From: Paludibacteraceae bacterium
GTDB taxonomy: Bacteria; Bacteroidota; Bacteroidia; Bacteroidales; Paludibacteraceae
Assembly: GCA_017450435.1 (NCBI GenBank)
Contig: JAFSTO010000040.1
Span: 20,553 to 84,552, forward strand
Direction of reading: 5' to 3'
Length of the DNA: 64,000 nucleotides
Made by a program: the position numbers and the translations under genes. Shown in pieces: positions 26,127 to 35,165 of the stretch. Every line of letters starts with the position of its first letter. The stretch's first letter is position 1. The notes under the pieces were generated by a model. That model made no database searches. It was not told where the DNA came from and saw nothing but the letters and a program-made list of their open reading frames with translations.

Positions 26127-26287
26127 CAAATCAGACAAATTCTTTCTAATCAAGAGACCGGACACGCTTCCGACCTTGTACCGCCCATGGTAGAAACGGT
26201 GTTTTAGTCAAAAAATGTAACATCCAAAAACGTTACAACCATTCAAAAAAATTAGTGGACAGTAGTGTTCTTCTACCGTTGGCGGTC
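26127..26287. other. Non-coding spacer with a probable decayed repeat
   Basis: There is no gene. TTCTACCGTTGGCGGTCTCACAG at about 26271-26293 (reaching the stop of the regulator gene) resembles the 3' flank of the dispersed repeat at 27322-27349. Confidence 0.4.
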
Positions 26288-27247
26288 TCACAGCTTATAG
26301 TTTTCTATGTCAATAAGATTATTGACGATAGCGTAGATGGTTAAGCCTGCAGTGGAGTGAATCTTTAGTTTTTTGCTTATGTTTTTTCTATGACTGATGA
26401 CAGTGTGCGGTGATATACATAGTACGTCAGCAATTTCTTTATTACTGAGTCCTTTGACGACCTGCACAAGGACATCGTTTTCTCTGTCAGAGAGTGCTTC
26501 AGCAGCTGTGGACTGCGACATTGTAAGAGTCTTTTTAGGTGTGTGTTTTTTTAGTTGTCGTACAGCCGGCAGCAGTATTACGTCCTCTATAGCGCAGTGC
26601 GTGGCAAGTTCGTGTTCGGTGTTAAAGATATCGTATAGTGCAGAGTTAAGAAGATTGTTCTGCTCTGTTTCGGGGTAGTATTTAATAATCAGGCTTTTGA
26701 GTTCTGATAACTTGTTGGCAATATGTTGGTCATCTACAGCCCTGTGCTGGTGTGCGAAGACCTCTATTGACATCTCAGGTTCCTCTCCTCGCAGCATCTG
26801 CTCCACATAAGGAAACATCTGTTCATTTTCGTGTTGCATGTGAATAGAAATCTCGTTGACGTATTCATCGAAGAATCGAATGATAAGCATTGGAATCTTC
26901 GATTCCGGGTTGCTGTAGTTGATAGCTTCAATCAGTTTCTTGCGAAGCATGGGAAAGACAAATTCGAAGAAATATGAGTGTGCGTTTCTTAGATATGCTA
27001 TGAGGGTAGGAAGTGATAGTTCGGCGAAATTTATATAGTTGTTGAGTTTATCTTCCTCAGTAGCACGGTAAAATAGTTCGTAATTAACCACTGTAAGAAA
27101 AGTAAGTGTGTGTATATTATGTTCGTTGCACACTTCTCTGATGGTCTTTTCTCCGACACCGAGTGGCAGACCGAATCTGCCTATTATTTGCAAAGCTTCG
27201 TGCTCGTGTGCGATGAGGTCACACATTTTATTTGTCTCCTTATACAT
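26288..27247 (-). CDS. Hemerythrin-domain LuxR-type regulator, 319 aa
   Basis: Three parts are visible. Residues about 10-60 resemble the N-terminal domain of RIC/ScdA di-iron proteins (FGLPLGVGEKTIREVC), but without the usual Cys-Cys pair. Residues about 85-230 form a hemerythrin-like bundle with iron-ligand candidates in HSYFFEF, HMQHENEQMFPYVE, HQHRAVD and HCAIEDVILLP. Residues about 250-310 are a LuxR/GerE helix-turn-helix (LSDRENDVLVQVVKGLSNKEIAD, HTVISHRKNI). This would be a one-component sensor linking a di-iron centre, hence oxygen, NO or peroxide, to transcription. The domain order is clear; signal and targets are unknown. Confidence 0.88.
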   Translation of the reverse strand: MYKETNKMCDLIAHEHEALQIIGRFGLPLGVGEKTIREVCNEHNIHTLTFLTVVNYELFYRATEEDKLNNYINFAELSLPTLIAYLRNAHSYFFEFVFPMLRKKLIEAINYSNPESKIPMLIIRFFDEYVNEISIHMQHENEQMFPYVEQMLRGEEPEMSIEVFAHQHRAVDDQHIANKLSELKSLIIKYYPETEQNNLLNSALYDIFNTEHELATHCAIEDVILLPAVRQLKKHTPKKTLTMSQSTAAEALSDRENDVLVQVVKGLSNKEIADVLCISPHTVISHRKNISKKLKIHSTAGLTIYAIVNNLIDIENYKL

Positions 27248-27292
27248 GTTGTTGATGTTTGATTATTGGTGTTATCTTTGAGAGAGGCTTAG

Positions 27293-27340
27293 CTCTGAGA
27301 GATGGTGAAAAACAGCGTCTCTACTGTGGACGGTCTCACA
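27293..27340. repeat. Dispersed palindromic repeat, copy 5
   Basis: CTCTGAGAGATGGTGAAAAACAGCGTCTCTACTGTGGACGGTCTCAC. It lies in the gap between the regulator and metallo-beta-lactamase genes. Confidence 0.6.
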
Positions 27341-27367
27341 TCTCACAGCGTCGGTGGTCTCACATAC

Positions 27368-28780
27368 TTATATTTCTATTGTTTGTCCCTTTTCAGGTAT
27401 AGTGATGTTGTTGTACCCTGCTTGTTGTAGTTTGTCCGCGAACGCTTTTTGTGCGTCATATTCGCCGTGAACGATAAATATTCCTTTCACTTTGTCGGTG
27501 TTCTGGCACTTGTAATATTGTAGCATCTCCTCGAAATCTGCATGTCCTGAGAAGCCGTCCATCTTCAAAATCTGTGCTCTAATAGGGTGTACAACACCGA
27601 AAATAGATATCTCCTTTAGTCCGGGTCGCTGAATTCTGGCGCCAAGTGATGCTGGAGTACAATATCCCACTATAAGGACGGTGCAACGCGGGTCTTCAAT
27701 GTGATAAGCAACATGTTGCTTCACTCTTCCGGCTTCAAGCATTCCAGAAGATGAGATGATGACAGCGGGGTCCGGGTCAGTGTTAAGACGAATGCTGTCT
27801 TCCGCCTTGCTTATATACGTGAGGGTGGGAAAGCCGAACGGGTCTGTATCGTTTTGCATAACACGTTGTACGTCGGCATTCATCTCGCTTAGGTGGTCGG
27901 AGAATATTCGTGAAGCATTTACGGCAAGCGGACTATCAACATATACCTTTAGTTTGTGGGATAGTAGTCCGTGATTATAAAGGTTATTGAGAACAAAAAC
28001 CAGTTCTTGTGTTCTGCCAACAGAGAATGATGGAATAATGAGTTTTCCTCCTTTCTCGACGCACGTTTCATGAATGAGTCTGCAAAGTTGCTCTTCTGCT
28101 TGGTTGTCAGGTTGGTGTCGTCGGTCGCCGTATGTGGCTTCCGTTATTAGATAGTCGCACTGTGGAAAGGCGCTGTCACGTCGTATGAGTCTGTTTTGCG
28201 GCCGTCCCATATCGCCGGTGAAGGCAAGTTTGGTGGTTTTGCCGTCCGGTTCTTCGATGGTTAGGTTGACGATGGCAGCGCCGAGCATGTGGCCGGAGCG
28301 TGTGAAACGCAGAGTAGTATGTTTGTCGATTTTGAAGTCTCGGCCGTATTCAAGGGCTCTGAATAGATGCATACAATGTTTGGCATCGTCGGGCGAGTAG
28401 AGTGGGGTGGCGCGCTCTCTCTTGTTCTGCTTGACCATTTTTTTGTTGAACCACTCGGTGTCCTGTTTCTGGATATGTGCGCTATCCGCAAGCATGATGG
28501 TGCAGAGGTCTCTGGTCTGCGGGGTACAAATCACTCGTCCGCGAAAACCTTGACGATAGATATATGGAATCAGTCCTGAGTGGTCGATGTGTGCATGTGA
28601 CAGGATGAGGCAATCTATATCAGACGGGTTGAAACCGAGTTCGCGATTCATGCGGTCAGTCTCCAGCCCCTTGCCTTGATACATACCGCAATCCAGCAGG
28701 ATACGTGTTTTGTAGGCGGTAGTAATAAGATGTTTGCTGCCGGTTACCTCACGTGCAGCACCGAGAAACTGTATTGTCAT
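27368..28780 (-). CDS. Beta-CASP metallo-beta-lactamase (RNase/CPSF-like), 470 aa
   Basis: The metallo-beta-lactamase fold is shown by FLGAAREVTGSKHLI at the start and by motif II, SHAHIDHSGLIPY. The beta-CASP insert contains IIPSFSVGRTQELVF and SSSGMLEAGRVKQH. The C-terminal RMMBL part has KMDGFSGHADFEEMLQYY and a final HGE (VHGEYDAQKAF). These are features of the YSH1/CPSF-73-like nuclease family; in bacteria most members are predicted RNA-processing enzymes. No KH domain is present. Its start overlaps the stop of the GSCFA gene by 4 bp. Confidence 0.9.
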   Translation of the reverse strand: MTIQFLGAAREVTGSKHLITTAYKTRILLDCGMYQGKGLETDRMNRELGFNPSDIDCLILSHAHIDHSGLIPYIYRQGFRGRVICTPQTRDLCTIMLADSAHIQKQDTEWFNKKMVKQNKRERATPLYSPDDAKHCMHLFRALEYGRDFKIDKHTTLRFTRSGHMLGAAIVNLTIEEPDGKTTKLAFTGDMGRPQNRLIRRDSAFPQCDYLITEATYGDRRHQPDNQAEEQLCRLIHETCVEKGGKLIIPSFSVGRTQELVFVLNNLYNHGLLSHKLKVYVDSPLAVNASRIFSDHLSEMNADVQRVMQNDTDPFGFPTLTYISKAEDSIRLNTDPDPAVIISSSGMLEAGRVKQHVAYHIEDPRCTVLIVGYCTPASLGARIQRPGLKEISIFGVVHPIRAQILKMDGFSGHADFEEMLQYYKCQNTDKVKGIFIVHGEYDAQKAFADKLQQAGYNNITIPEKGQTIEI

Positions 28781-29751
28781 AGTGTTATTCGGTATTTGGT
28801 TTCAAGTTGTTGTTTAAGTGCTTGTTGCTTCTCTTTTAGTGCAGCGATGTTTTCCGGTGAACTATGTATCGGCCGGTGATTGAGAAGCTGTTTATACTTG
28901 CTAACTTGCCCCATTGCTTCTACCGATTCTTTGGTAAAAGACCAGTCACGGAATATCTCCCATATGTATTCTGCAGCCGAGTTAGACGGATGGCACAAGT
29001 CATCACTATACCAACGATAGTCTCGGAGCTCGTCTAAAAGAATCTCATAAGCAGGAAAATAGGTAATATTGTGATTGGTGTGTGCTATAAGGTTGTTGAT
29101 TGCAAGCTGCAGGGTACTTTTACTAATGGTATTTCCGTGTAGTCCGTCGGCTTTATGTCGAATGGGAGATACTGTAAAGATTATACGTTTATCATTGAGA
29201 TACGTCTGTATTATATATTTTAAATTATCTTGAATCTCCGTAGTGGAAAGCAGTCTGCGTTGAAAGTGTGTTGCTGGCAGCTTATGACAGTTGTTGACAA
29301 CTGTTGTTCGGCTGTTTCTGATGTATTCTGTTGCCGGTTGTTCTACAAGTTCGTACACCCACGCAGTGCCTAACGTAATTATCACGACATCAGCATGTCG
29401 AAGAGCTTCTGCTCCATTGTGCAGTGCGATGTTGATATTATTCAAGGTGCGTTGTTTGTCGGGTGTAGAGAATGAACCGTGATGTAAAAAAGAGTGATAC
29501 AGCCCGTTAGCATAAAACAGTTTTTCTTCTGCAAAAGGTCTGTTATCATTGAGCCGTTCGATAACAGAGCAAATACTCAGTGGGTTATATGTTGTTCCAA
29601 ACGGATTGCAGCATGTATTTATACCTGATTCAGAGAGTCGCTTGCCTATTTCGTCGGCAAAACATGAGCCGATGACAAAAAAGCGGTCATGCAGTGTCAA
29701 TAGAGGATTCAATGCTTTTCTCTCAACGTATGTAAACAAGTTCACGGGCAT
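28777..29751 (-). CDS. GSCFA-domain protein, 324 aa
   Basis: The start is ATG 29751 (MPVNLFTYVE). An upstream TTG at 29778 lies inside the promoter -7 box. The family signature is intact: FVIGSCFADEIGKRL, then NPFGTTYNPLSI, VIITLGTAWVYE, FTVSPIRHKADG and CHPSNSAAEYIWEIF. GSCFA proteins have an SGNH-hydrolase-like fold with Ser in GSCFA and Asp/His in the DxCHPS region, and probably act as esterases or acyltransferases; the substrate is unknown. It is translationally coupled to the downstream nuclease-like gene. Confidence 0.9.
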   Translation of the reverse strand: MPVNLFTYVERKALNPLLTLHDRFFVIGSCFADEIGKRLSESGINTCCNPFGTTYNPLSICSVIERLNDNRPFAEEKLFYANGLYHSFLHHGSFSTPDKQRTLNNINIALHNGAEALRHADVVIITLGTAWVYELVEQPATEYIRNSRTTVVNNCHKLPATHFQRRLLSTTEIQDNLKYIIQTYLNDKRIIFTVSPIRHKADGLHGNTISKSTLQLAINNLIAHTNHNITYFPAYEILLDELRDYRWYSDDLCHPSNSAAEYIWEIFRDWSFTKESVEAMGQVSKYKQLLNHRPIHSSPENIAALKEKQQALKQQLETKYRITL

Positions 29752-29775
29752 GTTATGCAGCACAATTTTGCTTTG

Positions 29776-29783
29776 CAAAGATA
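29776..29783 (-). promoter_or_regulatory. -7 element for the GSCFA gene
   Basis: TATCTTTG read leftward, 24 bp before ATG 29751. No convincing -33 element is seen. Confidence 0.55.
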
Positions 29784-29842
29784 ATAAAAATAATCGAAAT
29801 CACGCTTATATTGACATTATTTAAAAATTAAACCCTCATTTT

Positions 29843-29873
29843 TTTGACAAATCAAAAAAAAATTATATCTTTG
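29843..29873 (+). promoter_or_regulatory. Promoter of the V-ATPase E-A operon
   Basis: TTTG 29843-29846, a 19-bp spacer, TATCTTTG 29866-29873. It lies 62 bp before the first gene. Confidence 0.85.
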
Positions 29874-29935
29874 CAGTGAAATTGACTTATTATGTCAAGA
29901 AATGTGTGAAATAATAATCAAAAATCATATCAGAT

Positions 29936-30526
29936 ATGAACACAACACTTCAGGAACTGACCGACAAACTCTATTCAGAGGGCGTTGAAAAGGGCAAAGA
30001 ACAGGCAGCTGCAATCATAGCAGAGGCAGAGCAAAAAGCGCAAGAAATAGTGGCTGCGGCTGAAAAGGAAGCTGCTATCAAGCTTGAGGCGGCAAAGAAA
30101 GCTGCGTCGGAGTTGGATAAAAACACTCGTTCAGAGCTCAAACTTTTTGCAGGACAATCGGTAAATGCAATCAAGACGGAAGTGATAAACTTGCTTTCTG
30201 ACAAGATTGCGACAGAGGGTGTCAAAGCCGCCACTGCTGACCCGAAGTTTATGCAGAAATTGATTGCAGACTTGGCTGGCGAGTTGGTGAAGGGTGGTGA
30301 AGTGGTGATAGAGGCCAAGGACGCTGAGGGGCTGCGCAAATATGTGGCAGCCGGCGCAAAAGCTGCACTTGACAAGGGGATTGAGATAAAAGAGGTGAAG
30401 GGTATCAAGACGGAGTTTACTATCTCCCCGAAGAATGGTGGTTATAAGCTTGCGTTTGGTGATGAAGAGTTTATCGCATACTTTAAGGAGTATCTTCGCC
30501 CGCAGCTGATAGAACTATTGTTCTAA
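29936..30526 (+). CDS. atpE: V-type ATPase subunit E, 196 aa
   Basis: It has a long Ala/Glu/Lys-rich N-terminal helix (about residues 15-75; EQAAAIIAEAEQKAQEI) typical of the peripheral stalk, then a globular C-terminal half (IKTEFTISPKNGGYKLAFGDEEFIAYF). Subunit E ties the A3B3 head to the membrane part. It is the first gene of the unit and is followed by DUF2764, the order expected in Bacteroidetes V-ATPase loci. Confidence 0.88.
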   Translation: MNTTLQELTDKLYSEGVEKGKEQAAAIIAEAEQKAQEIVAAAEKEAAIKLEAAKKAASELDKNTRSELKLFAGQSVNAIKTEVINLLSDKIATEGVKAATADPKFMQKLIADLAGELVKGGEVVIEAKDAEGLRKYVAAGAKAALDKGIEIKEVKGIKTEFTISPKNGGYKLAFGDEEFIAYFKEYLRPQLIELLF

Positions 30527-30570
30527 GATTCTGTTAGGCAATAGGAAACAAGCAATTATATTTATCAGTC

Positions 30571-31266
30571 ATGGGGTATGAATATTTAATAACCGGCCTT
30601 GAGGAACTACATGAGGGTGTGCCGATGCGTTTTGGTTATGAACGTCTGCTTGAGCTTTTAGAGGAGCAGATGTCGCCTTCTGATTGGGCTCTTGTGGGGG
30701 TACTTAGTCGCCGAAATGATGATCCTGCTATTCTCGCTTTGATGGAAGATGATGCCGTCCGTGATCGTTTGGCGGAAACATCGCTTTCAGAAGACGATTT
30801 CCGTACTCAGTTGTTGTATGAACAAGGTATGCATTCGCGCAATCGCTTTGTTCGTGACTGGTTTGAGTATAATCTCAATCTGAATAACGTGATGGCGGCG
30901 GCGGTGTGTCATAAACACGGTTACGCGCCGGAAAAGGTAATTGTAGGTGACAACGAGGTGGCACAGTTGCTGCGCAAAGGCGGGGTCGCTAAGAATGCTA
31001 ACCTTGCGGCTGTGTTGCCGGATTTGAAGGAGATTATAGCCGTGTCGGAAATACAAGACTTGTTAGAGCGCGAGCGTCATATTGATGCATTGCGTTGGCA
31101 GTGGATTGACAAACGCGTCCGTTTCAAGTATTTTGAGATTGATAACGTTTTGGCTTATTACCTTCAGGCTACTATTCTTCATCGTTGGGACGACCTGACA
31201 AAGGAGCAGGGCGAGCGTATCTTTAGAGAGATGCTTGCTGATATGAAGAGGGATGTTCATTTTTGA
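30571..31266 (+). CDS. DUF2764 protein of the V-ATPase operon, 231 aa
   Basis: It starts MGYEYLITGLEEL, followed by a helix-rich, acidic, soluble protein with SEDDFRTQLLYEQGM and VLAYYLQATILHRWDDL. It has no membrane span. Its place between subunits E and A is typical of bacterial V-ATPase loci; DUF2764 proteins are thought to fill the role of a stalk subunit (C-like), but this is not proven. Here it is followed 15 bp later by a CotH-like gene rather than directly by subunit A. Confidence 0.88.
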   Translation: MGYEYLITGLEELHEGVPMRFGYERLLELLEEQMSPSDWALVGVLSRRNDDPAILALMEDDAVRDRLAETSLSEDDFRTQLLYEQGMHSRNRFVRDWFEYNLNLNNVMAAAVCHKHGYAPEKVIVGDNEVAQLLRKGGVAKNANLAAVLPDLKEIIAVSEIQDLLERERHIDALRWQWIDKRVRFKYFEIDNVLAYYLQATILHRWDDLTKEQGERIFREMLADMKRDVHF

Positions 31267-31281
31267 CGGTTCAATAGTCAG

Positions 31282-32724
31282 ATGCGTTATGGCTGTCATA
31301 TAATAACGCTGCTGTTCTGTTTGTTGGCAGGTGTGACATTGCGGGCAGGAGACTTTGCAGAAACAGCTTTAAGACTGAATGAAAAATCGCTGCCCATATT
31401 GAATCTCTCTTTTGATGAATCGGCGTTGCGTGCTACCGGCTTCATTGCTTGTAAAGTGGATTTACGTGATTATCACGGTCGTCTTGAGGGGGGAAAAACA
31501 GCAGTGTGTTATGAGGCACAGATACGGCATCGTGGTGGTTCGTCGCTGAGATACGAAAAGAAGTCGTTCGCTATAAAACTGAAAAACGAGCAAAACAAGA
31601 AACTGAGTGCAGAACTATTCGGCATACGCAAATCAAACAGTTGGATACTTGATGCGATGGCGGTTGACCGTTTGCGTATGCGTAACAGGCTGTGTTTTGA
31701 TGTTTGGAATGAGATTTCACCGATGCCTTACGATACCGATTATGGTAATCGTAACGGCACAAACGGCGAGTTTGTGGAGGTTTTTGTCAATGGCACTTAT
31801 TTCGGGTTGTATTGCCTCACAGATAAGGTTGATCGAGCGCTGCTCGGACTAAAGAAAAAACCGAAACAGAATCCGGACGGAGCTTCACACGGTTATTTAT
31901 ATAAAGGTGTATCTTGGTCAGGCGCACATTCGCTGAGAGGCTGTTACATGGAGCCTACTAATAGTGACACGTGGCTTAGTTTTGAGATAAAGTACCCTGA
32001 TAATAAGAATACGATAGCGCATTGGGAACCGCTGAAAAATCTGGTTGATTTTTGCAGTGACAGCGTCTCGGCTTTGAAGTTCAGACTACAGTGGAAGGAG
32101 CATTTTTATGAAGATAATCTAATTGATTACTTTGCTCTATTAATGACAATGAACATTGGAGATGCACCGTATAAGAACACGTATCTGTCAGTAGCTGATT
32201 ATCCGAACGACCACCGTTTTCTTATCACTCCGTGGGATATGGATATGTCTTTGGGTGGTAATTATGACGGCAGTTATAATGACACAGTTGCATCGCTTGA
32301 CAGGTTGTGTGATGTGGCTCCATATAACAGGTTATACGGGGAAGATATAAATGGTTTTCAAGGAAAGGTGCATCGACGTATCATCACTTTGCAGGATAGT
32401 GTGCTTTCACCGACGCGTTTGTATGAGCAGATGGCACGTTATGCAACGTTGTTCGAAGAGTCAGGTGCTTGGAAAAGGGAGGTGGAACGTTGGAACAACA
32501 ACCCTGTTGCTTTGAAAGCTGATATTCGAGGGGAGATTGGATATGTGTCATCTTGGTACAAGAGAAATTACGACAATCTTCGCACCGAATGTGAAAGCAG
32601 ATTGGATAGTGAGAAACGAGACCAAAGAAGACGTTTGATTATATCTATTGTTTCACTTATTTTGATAGTATTTGGTATATCTAAGTATAAGACATATTTA
32701 AACAAAAATCATATATTACTATGA
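31282..32724 (+). CDS. CotH-kinase-family protein with C-terminal membrane anchor, 480 aa
   Basis: A signal peptide (residues 1-22, ending LRAG) opens the protein. The CotH-like domain (about 75-420) shows IRHRGGSSLRYEKKSFAIKL (read in parts), DRLRMRNRLCFDVW, EVFVNGTYFGLYCL, GDAPYKNTYL and the metal-site block LITPWDMDMSLGGNY. A single hydrophobic span at about 451-469 near the C-terminus is followed by a basic tail, so the domain faces the periplasm. CotH proteins are atypical kinases that phosphorylate proteins. The stop overlaps the subunit A start by 4 bp (ATGA), so the gene is translationally coupled to atpA. It is not a normal V-ATPase operon member. Confidence 0.87.
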   Translation: MRYGCHIITLLFCLLAGVTLRAGDFAETALRLNEKSLPILNLSFDESALRATGFIACKVDLRDYHGRLEGGKTAVCYEAQIRHRGGSSLRYEKKSFAIKLKNEQNKKLSAELFGIRKSNSWILDAMAVDRLRMRNRLCFDVWNEISPMPYDTDYGNRNGTNGEFVEVFVNGTYFGLYCLTDKVDRALLGLKKKPKQNPDGASHGYLYKGVSWSGAHSLRGCYMEPTNSDTWLSFEIKYPDNKNTIAHWEPLKNLVDFCSDSVSALKFRLQWKEHFYEDNLIDYFALLMTMNIGDAPYKNTYLSVADYPNDHRFLITPWDMDMSLGGNYDGSYNDTVASLDRLCDVAPYNRLYGEDINGFQGKVHRRIITLQDSVLSPTRLYEQMARYATLFEESGAWKREVERWNNNPVALKADIRGEIGYVSSWYKRNYDNLRTECESRLDSEKRDQRRRLIISIVSLILIVFGISKYKTYLNKNHILL

Positions 32725-34478
32725 CAAACGGAAAAGTTAAAGGAATCATCTCAAACCTTGTGACGGTTGGTGTAGATGGTCCTGTATCGCAAAACGAAAT
32801 CTGTTATATTCATTTGGGTGACACCCGTTTGATGGCAGAGGTGATTAAGGTGACAGGCGACAATGTGTTTGTCCAAGTGTTCGAGTCAACGCGTGGATTA
32901 AAGGTGGGGGATACGGTTGAGTTTACAGGTCACATGCTCGAGGTGACTCTCGGTCCGGGGCTGTTATCTCGTAATTATGACGGTTTACAGAATGATTTGG
33001 ACAAGCTCACGGGTGTATTCCTTAAGCGTGGCGAATATAATTTCCCTCTTGACGAGAATAAGCTTTGGCAATTCAAACCACTTGCTAAAGCAGGTGATGT
33101 GGTAGAGGCTGCCGCATGGCTTGGAGAGGTGGATGAGAATCATCAGCCGCATAAGATAATGGTGCCCTTTGTGTTCAAGGGAAAATATACGGTTAAGTCA
33201 GTAGTTGCAGCTGGTGAGTATAAAATCAACGATACGATAGCTGTCCTTACCGATGAAGACGGTGTGGACCATGTTGTAACGATGGTACAGCGTTGGCCTG
33301 TTAAAAAAGCTATCACTGCGTATAAGTCCAAACCGCGTCCGTTCAAACTCCTTGAGACCGGTGTGCGTACTATAGATACTGCTAATCCTATATGCGAGGG
33401 TGGTACGGGCTTTATTCCGGGTCCGTTCGGAACAGGTAAGACGGTGCTTCAGCATGCTATTTCCAAACAAGCTGAGGCTGATATAGTAATTATTGCCGCG
33501 TGCGGTGAGCGTGCTAACGAGGTGGTGGAAACATTCACCGAGTTCCCTGAACTGGATGACCCGCATACAGGTCGTAAACTGATGGAGCGCACCATCATTA
33601 TCGCAAACACCAGTAACATGCCTGTTGCATCACGTGAGGCATCTGTTTACACTTCAATGACGATAGCTGAATATTACCGTTCAATGGGGTTGCGTGTGTT
33701 GCTGATGGCAGACTCCACTTCCCGTTGGGCTCAGGCTCTTCGTGAGATGTCTAACCGTATGGAGGAGTTGCCGGGTCAGGACGCCTTCCCGATGGACCTC
33801 TCGGCAATCATTGGTGCGTTCTATGCTCGTGCAGGATATGTGTATTTGAATAATGGCGCAACAGGCTCGGTTACTTTTCTCGGAACAGTATCACCTGCCG
33901 GTGGTAACCTCAAGGAACCGGTGACGGAGGGTACGAAGAAAGCTGCACGTTGCTTCTACGCCTTAGAGCAGGCTCGAGCAGACCGTAAGCGCTATCCGGC
34001 GGTTAACCCGATTGACTCATATTCGAAATACATTGAGTATCCTGAGTTTGAGGAATATATCAGCAAACGTATTAATACTGAGTGGATACCGAAGGTTAAT
34101 GAGATGAAAACATTGCTGCAAAGAGGCAAGGAAATCCAAGAGCAGATAAACATCCTTGGTGATGACGGTGTTCCTGTTGATTATCATGAGCAGTTCTGGA
34201 AGTCAGAAGTTATTGACTTTGTCATCCTTCAACAGGACGCTTTCGATAAGATAGATGCGGTATGCCCGCTTGAACGTCAGGAATATATGCTTGACCTTGT
34301 GATGGACATTTGTCGTCATGACTACGATTTTGATAACTTCGTTGATGTCAATGACTACTTTAAGCGTGTCATTAACCTCTGCAAGCAGATGAACTATTCT
34401 GAGTTCCAGTCGGAGCAGTTTAAGGACTACGAGCAGAAACTGCACGCTCTTCTTTCAGAAAAGCAAGTGGCTGCCTAA
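32721..34478 (+). CDS. atpA: V-type ATPase catalytic subunit A, 585 aa
   Basis: An N-terminal barrel is followed by the long A-subunit insert (about 110-200), the P-loop GPFGTGKTVLQHAISK, the catalytic Glu region CGERANEVVETF, and SRWAQALREMSNRMEELPG. The insert and length mark it as V-type subunit A, not F-type alpha or beta. It couples ATP to H+ or Na+ movement. Subunit B should follow but does not; a terminator lies 17 bp after the stop and subunit B is at 45005. Confidence 0.96.
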   Translation: MTNGKVKGIISNLVTVGVDGPVSQNEICYIHLGDTRLMAEVIKVTGDNVFVQVFESTRGLKVGDTVEFTGHMLEVTLGPGLLSRNYDGLQNDLDKLTGVFLKRGEYNFPLDENKLWQFKPLAKAGDVVEAAAWLGEVDENHQPHKIMVPFVFKGKYTVKSVVAAGEYKINDTIAVLTDEDGVDHVVTMVQRWPVKKAITAYKSKPRPFKLLETGVRTIDTANPICEGGTGFIPGPFGTGKTVLQHAISKQAEADIVIIAACGERANEVVETFTEFPELDDPHTGRKLMERTIIIANTSNMPVASREASVYTSMTIAEYYRSMGLRVLLMADSTSRWAQALREMSNRMEELPGQDAFPMDLSAIIGAFYARAGYVYLNNGATGSVTFLGTVSPAGGNLKEPVTEGTKKAARCFYALEQARADRKRYPAVNPIDSYSKYIEYPEFEEYISKRINTEWIPKVNEMKTLLQRGKEIQEQINILGDDGVPVDYHEQFWKSEVIDFVILQQDAFDKIDAVCPLERQEYMLDLVMDICRHDYDFDNFVDVNDYFKRVINLCKQMNYSEFQSEQFKDYEQKLHALLSEKQVAA

Positions 34479-34494
34479 GTGGTTCACTAATAAT

Positions 34495-34532
34495 ACGGAC
34501 ACTATGCTGTAGGAGGTGTAGTGTCCGTTTTT
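34495..34532 (+). terminator. Terminator after V-ATPase subunit A
   Basis: ACGGACACTA (34495-34504) pairs with TAGTGTCCGT (34519-34528), followed by Ts. Confidence 0.85.
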
Positions 34533-34596
34533 ATGAAGTGTTTTGGTGTGAATCATATATATAAGCTTAGCAAGATAATCAAAAAACAGAAGTAAG

Positions 34597-35148
34597 ATGA
34601 TATTACCTATTTATTTATACGGTCAACCTGTTCTCCGCAAGGAGGCAGAGGAGGTACCTGCCGATTACGCTGAACTAAAGCAGTTGGTGGACGATATGTT
34701 TGAGACCCTGACTGTGGCCGAAGGTTGTGGGTTAGCCGCACCGCAGGTTGGCAAGTCGTTGAGACTCTTCGTAGTGGATGGTACGGAACTTAAGGAAGAA
34801 TATCCTGAATGTGCAAATTTTAAACAGGCTTTTGTCAACCCTGAGATTTTAGAAGAGTCTGAGGAAAAGATTGCATACAGTGAAGGTTGTCTGTCACTGC
34901 CCGGAATTTCTGAGAATGTTGTGCGCCCTAAGCGTGTTCTTGTGCACTATTACGATATAGACGGCAACGAACATGAGGAATGGTTAGAGGGCTTCAATAG
35001 CCGTATTTTCCAACACGAGTATGATCATATTGAAGGTAATGTGTTTACTGACCGTATATCTCCGATACGCAGACAGTTTGTGAAAGGCAAATTAGTGAAT
35101 ATCGCCAAAGGGAAGACAACGCCTAAGTATCGTTATAAACGTAACTGA
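34597..35148 (+). CDS. def: Peptide deformylase, 183 aa
   Basis: All three motifs are present: I, GCGLAAPQVG; II, EGCLSLPG (Cys metal ligand); III, QHEYDHIEG (HExxH). It removes the N-formyl group from new proteins. The length is normal. It is followed 17 bp later by mntP. Confidence 0.96.
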   Translation: MILPIYLYGQPVLRKEAEEVPADYAELKQLVDDMFETLTVAEGCGLAAPQVGKSLRLFVVDGTELKEEYPECANFKQAFVNPEILEESEEKIAYSEGCLSLPGISENVVRPKRVLVHYYDIDGNEHEEWLEGFNSRIFQHEYDHIEGNVFTDRISPIRRQFVKGKLVNIAKGKTTPKYRYKRN

Positions 35149-35165
35149 TAATAATAGATATTTTT

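Noticed and set aside
25610-26149. A 179-codon open frame on the + strand across riboswitch 2
   Set aside because: It runs antisense to a strongly conserved structured RNA and a promoter, has no promoter or homology of its own, and its composition is that of non-coding DNA.
32721-34478. F-type ATP synthase subunit
   Set aside because: The long insert before the P-loop, the length of 585 residues and the subunit E/DUF2764 neighbours mark V-type subunit A.
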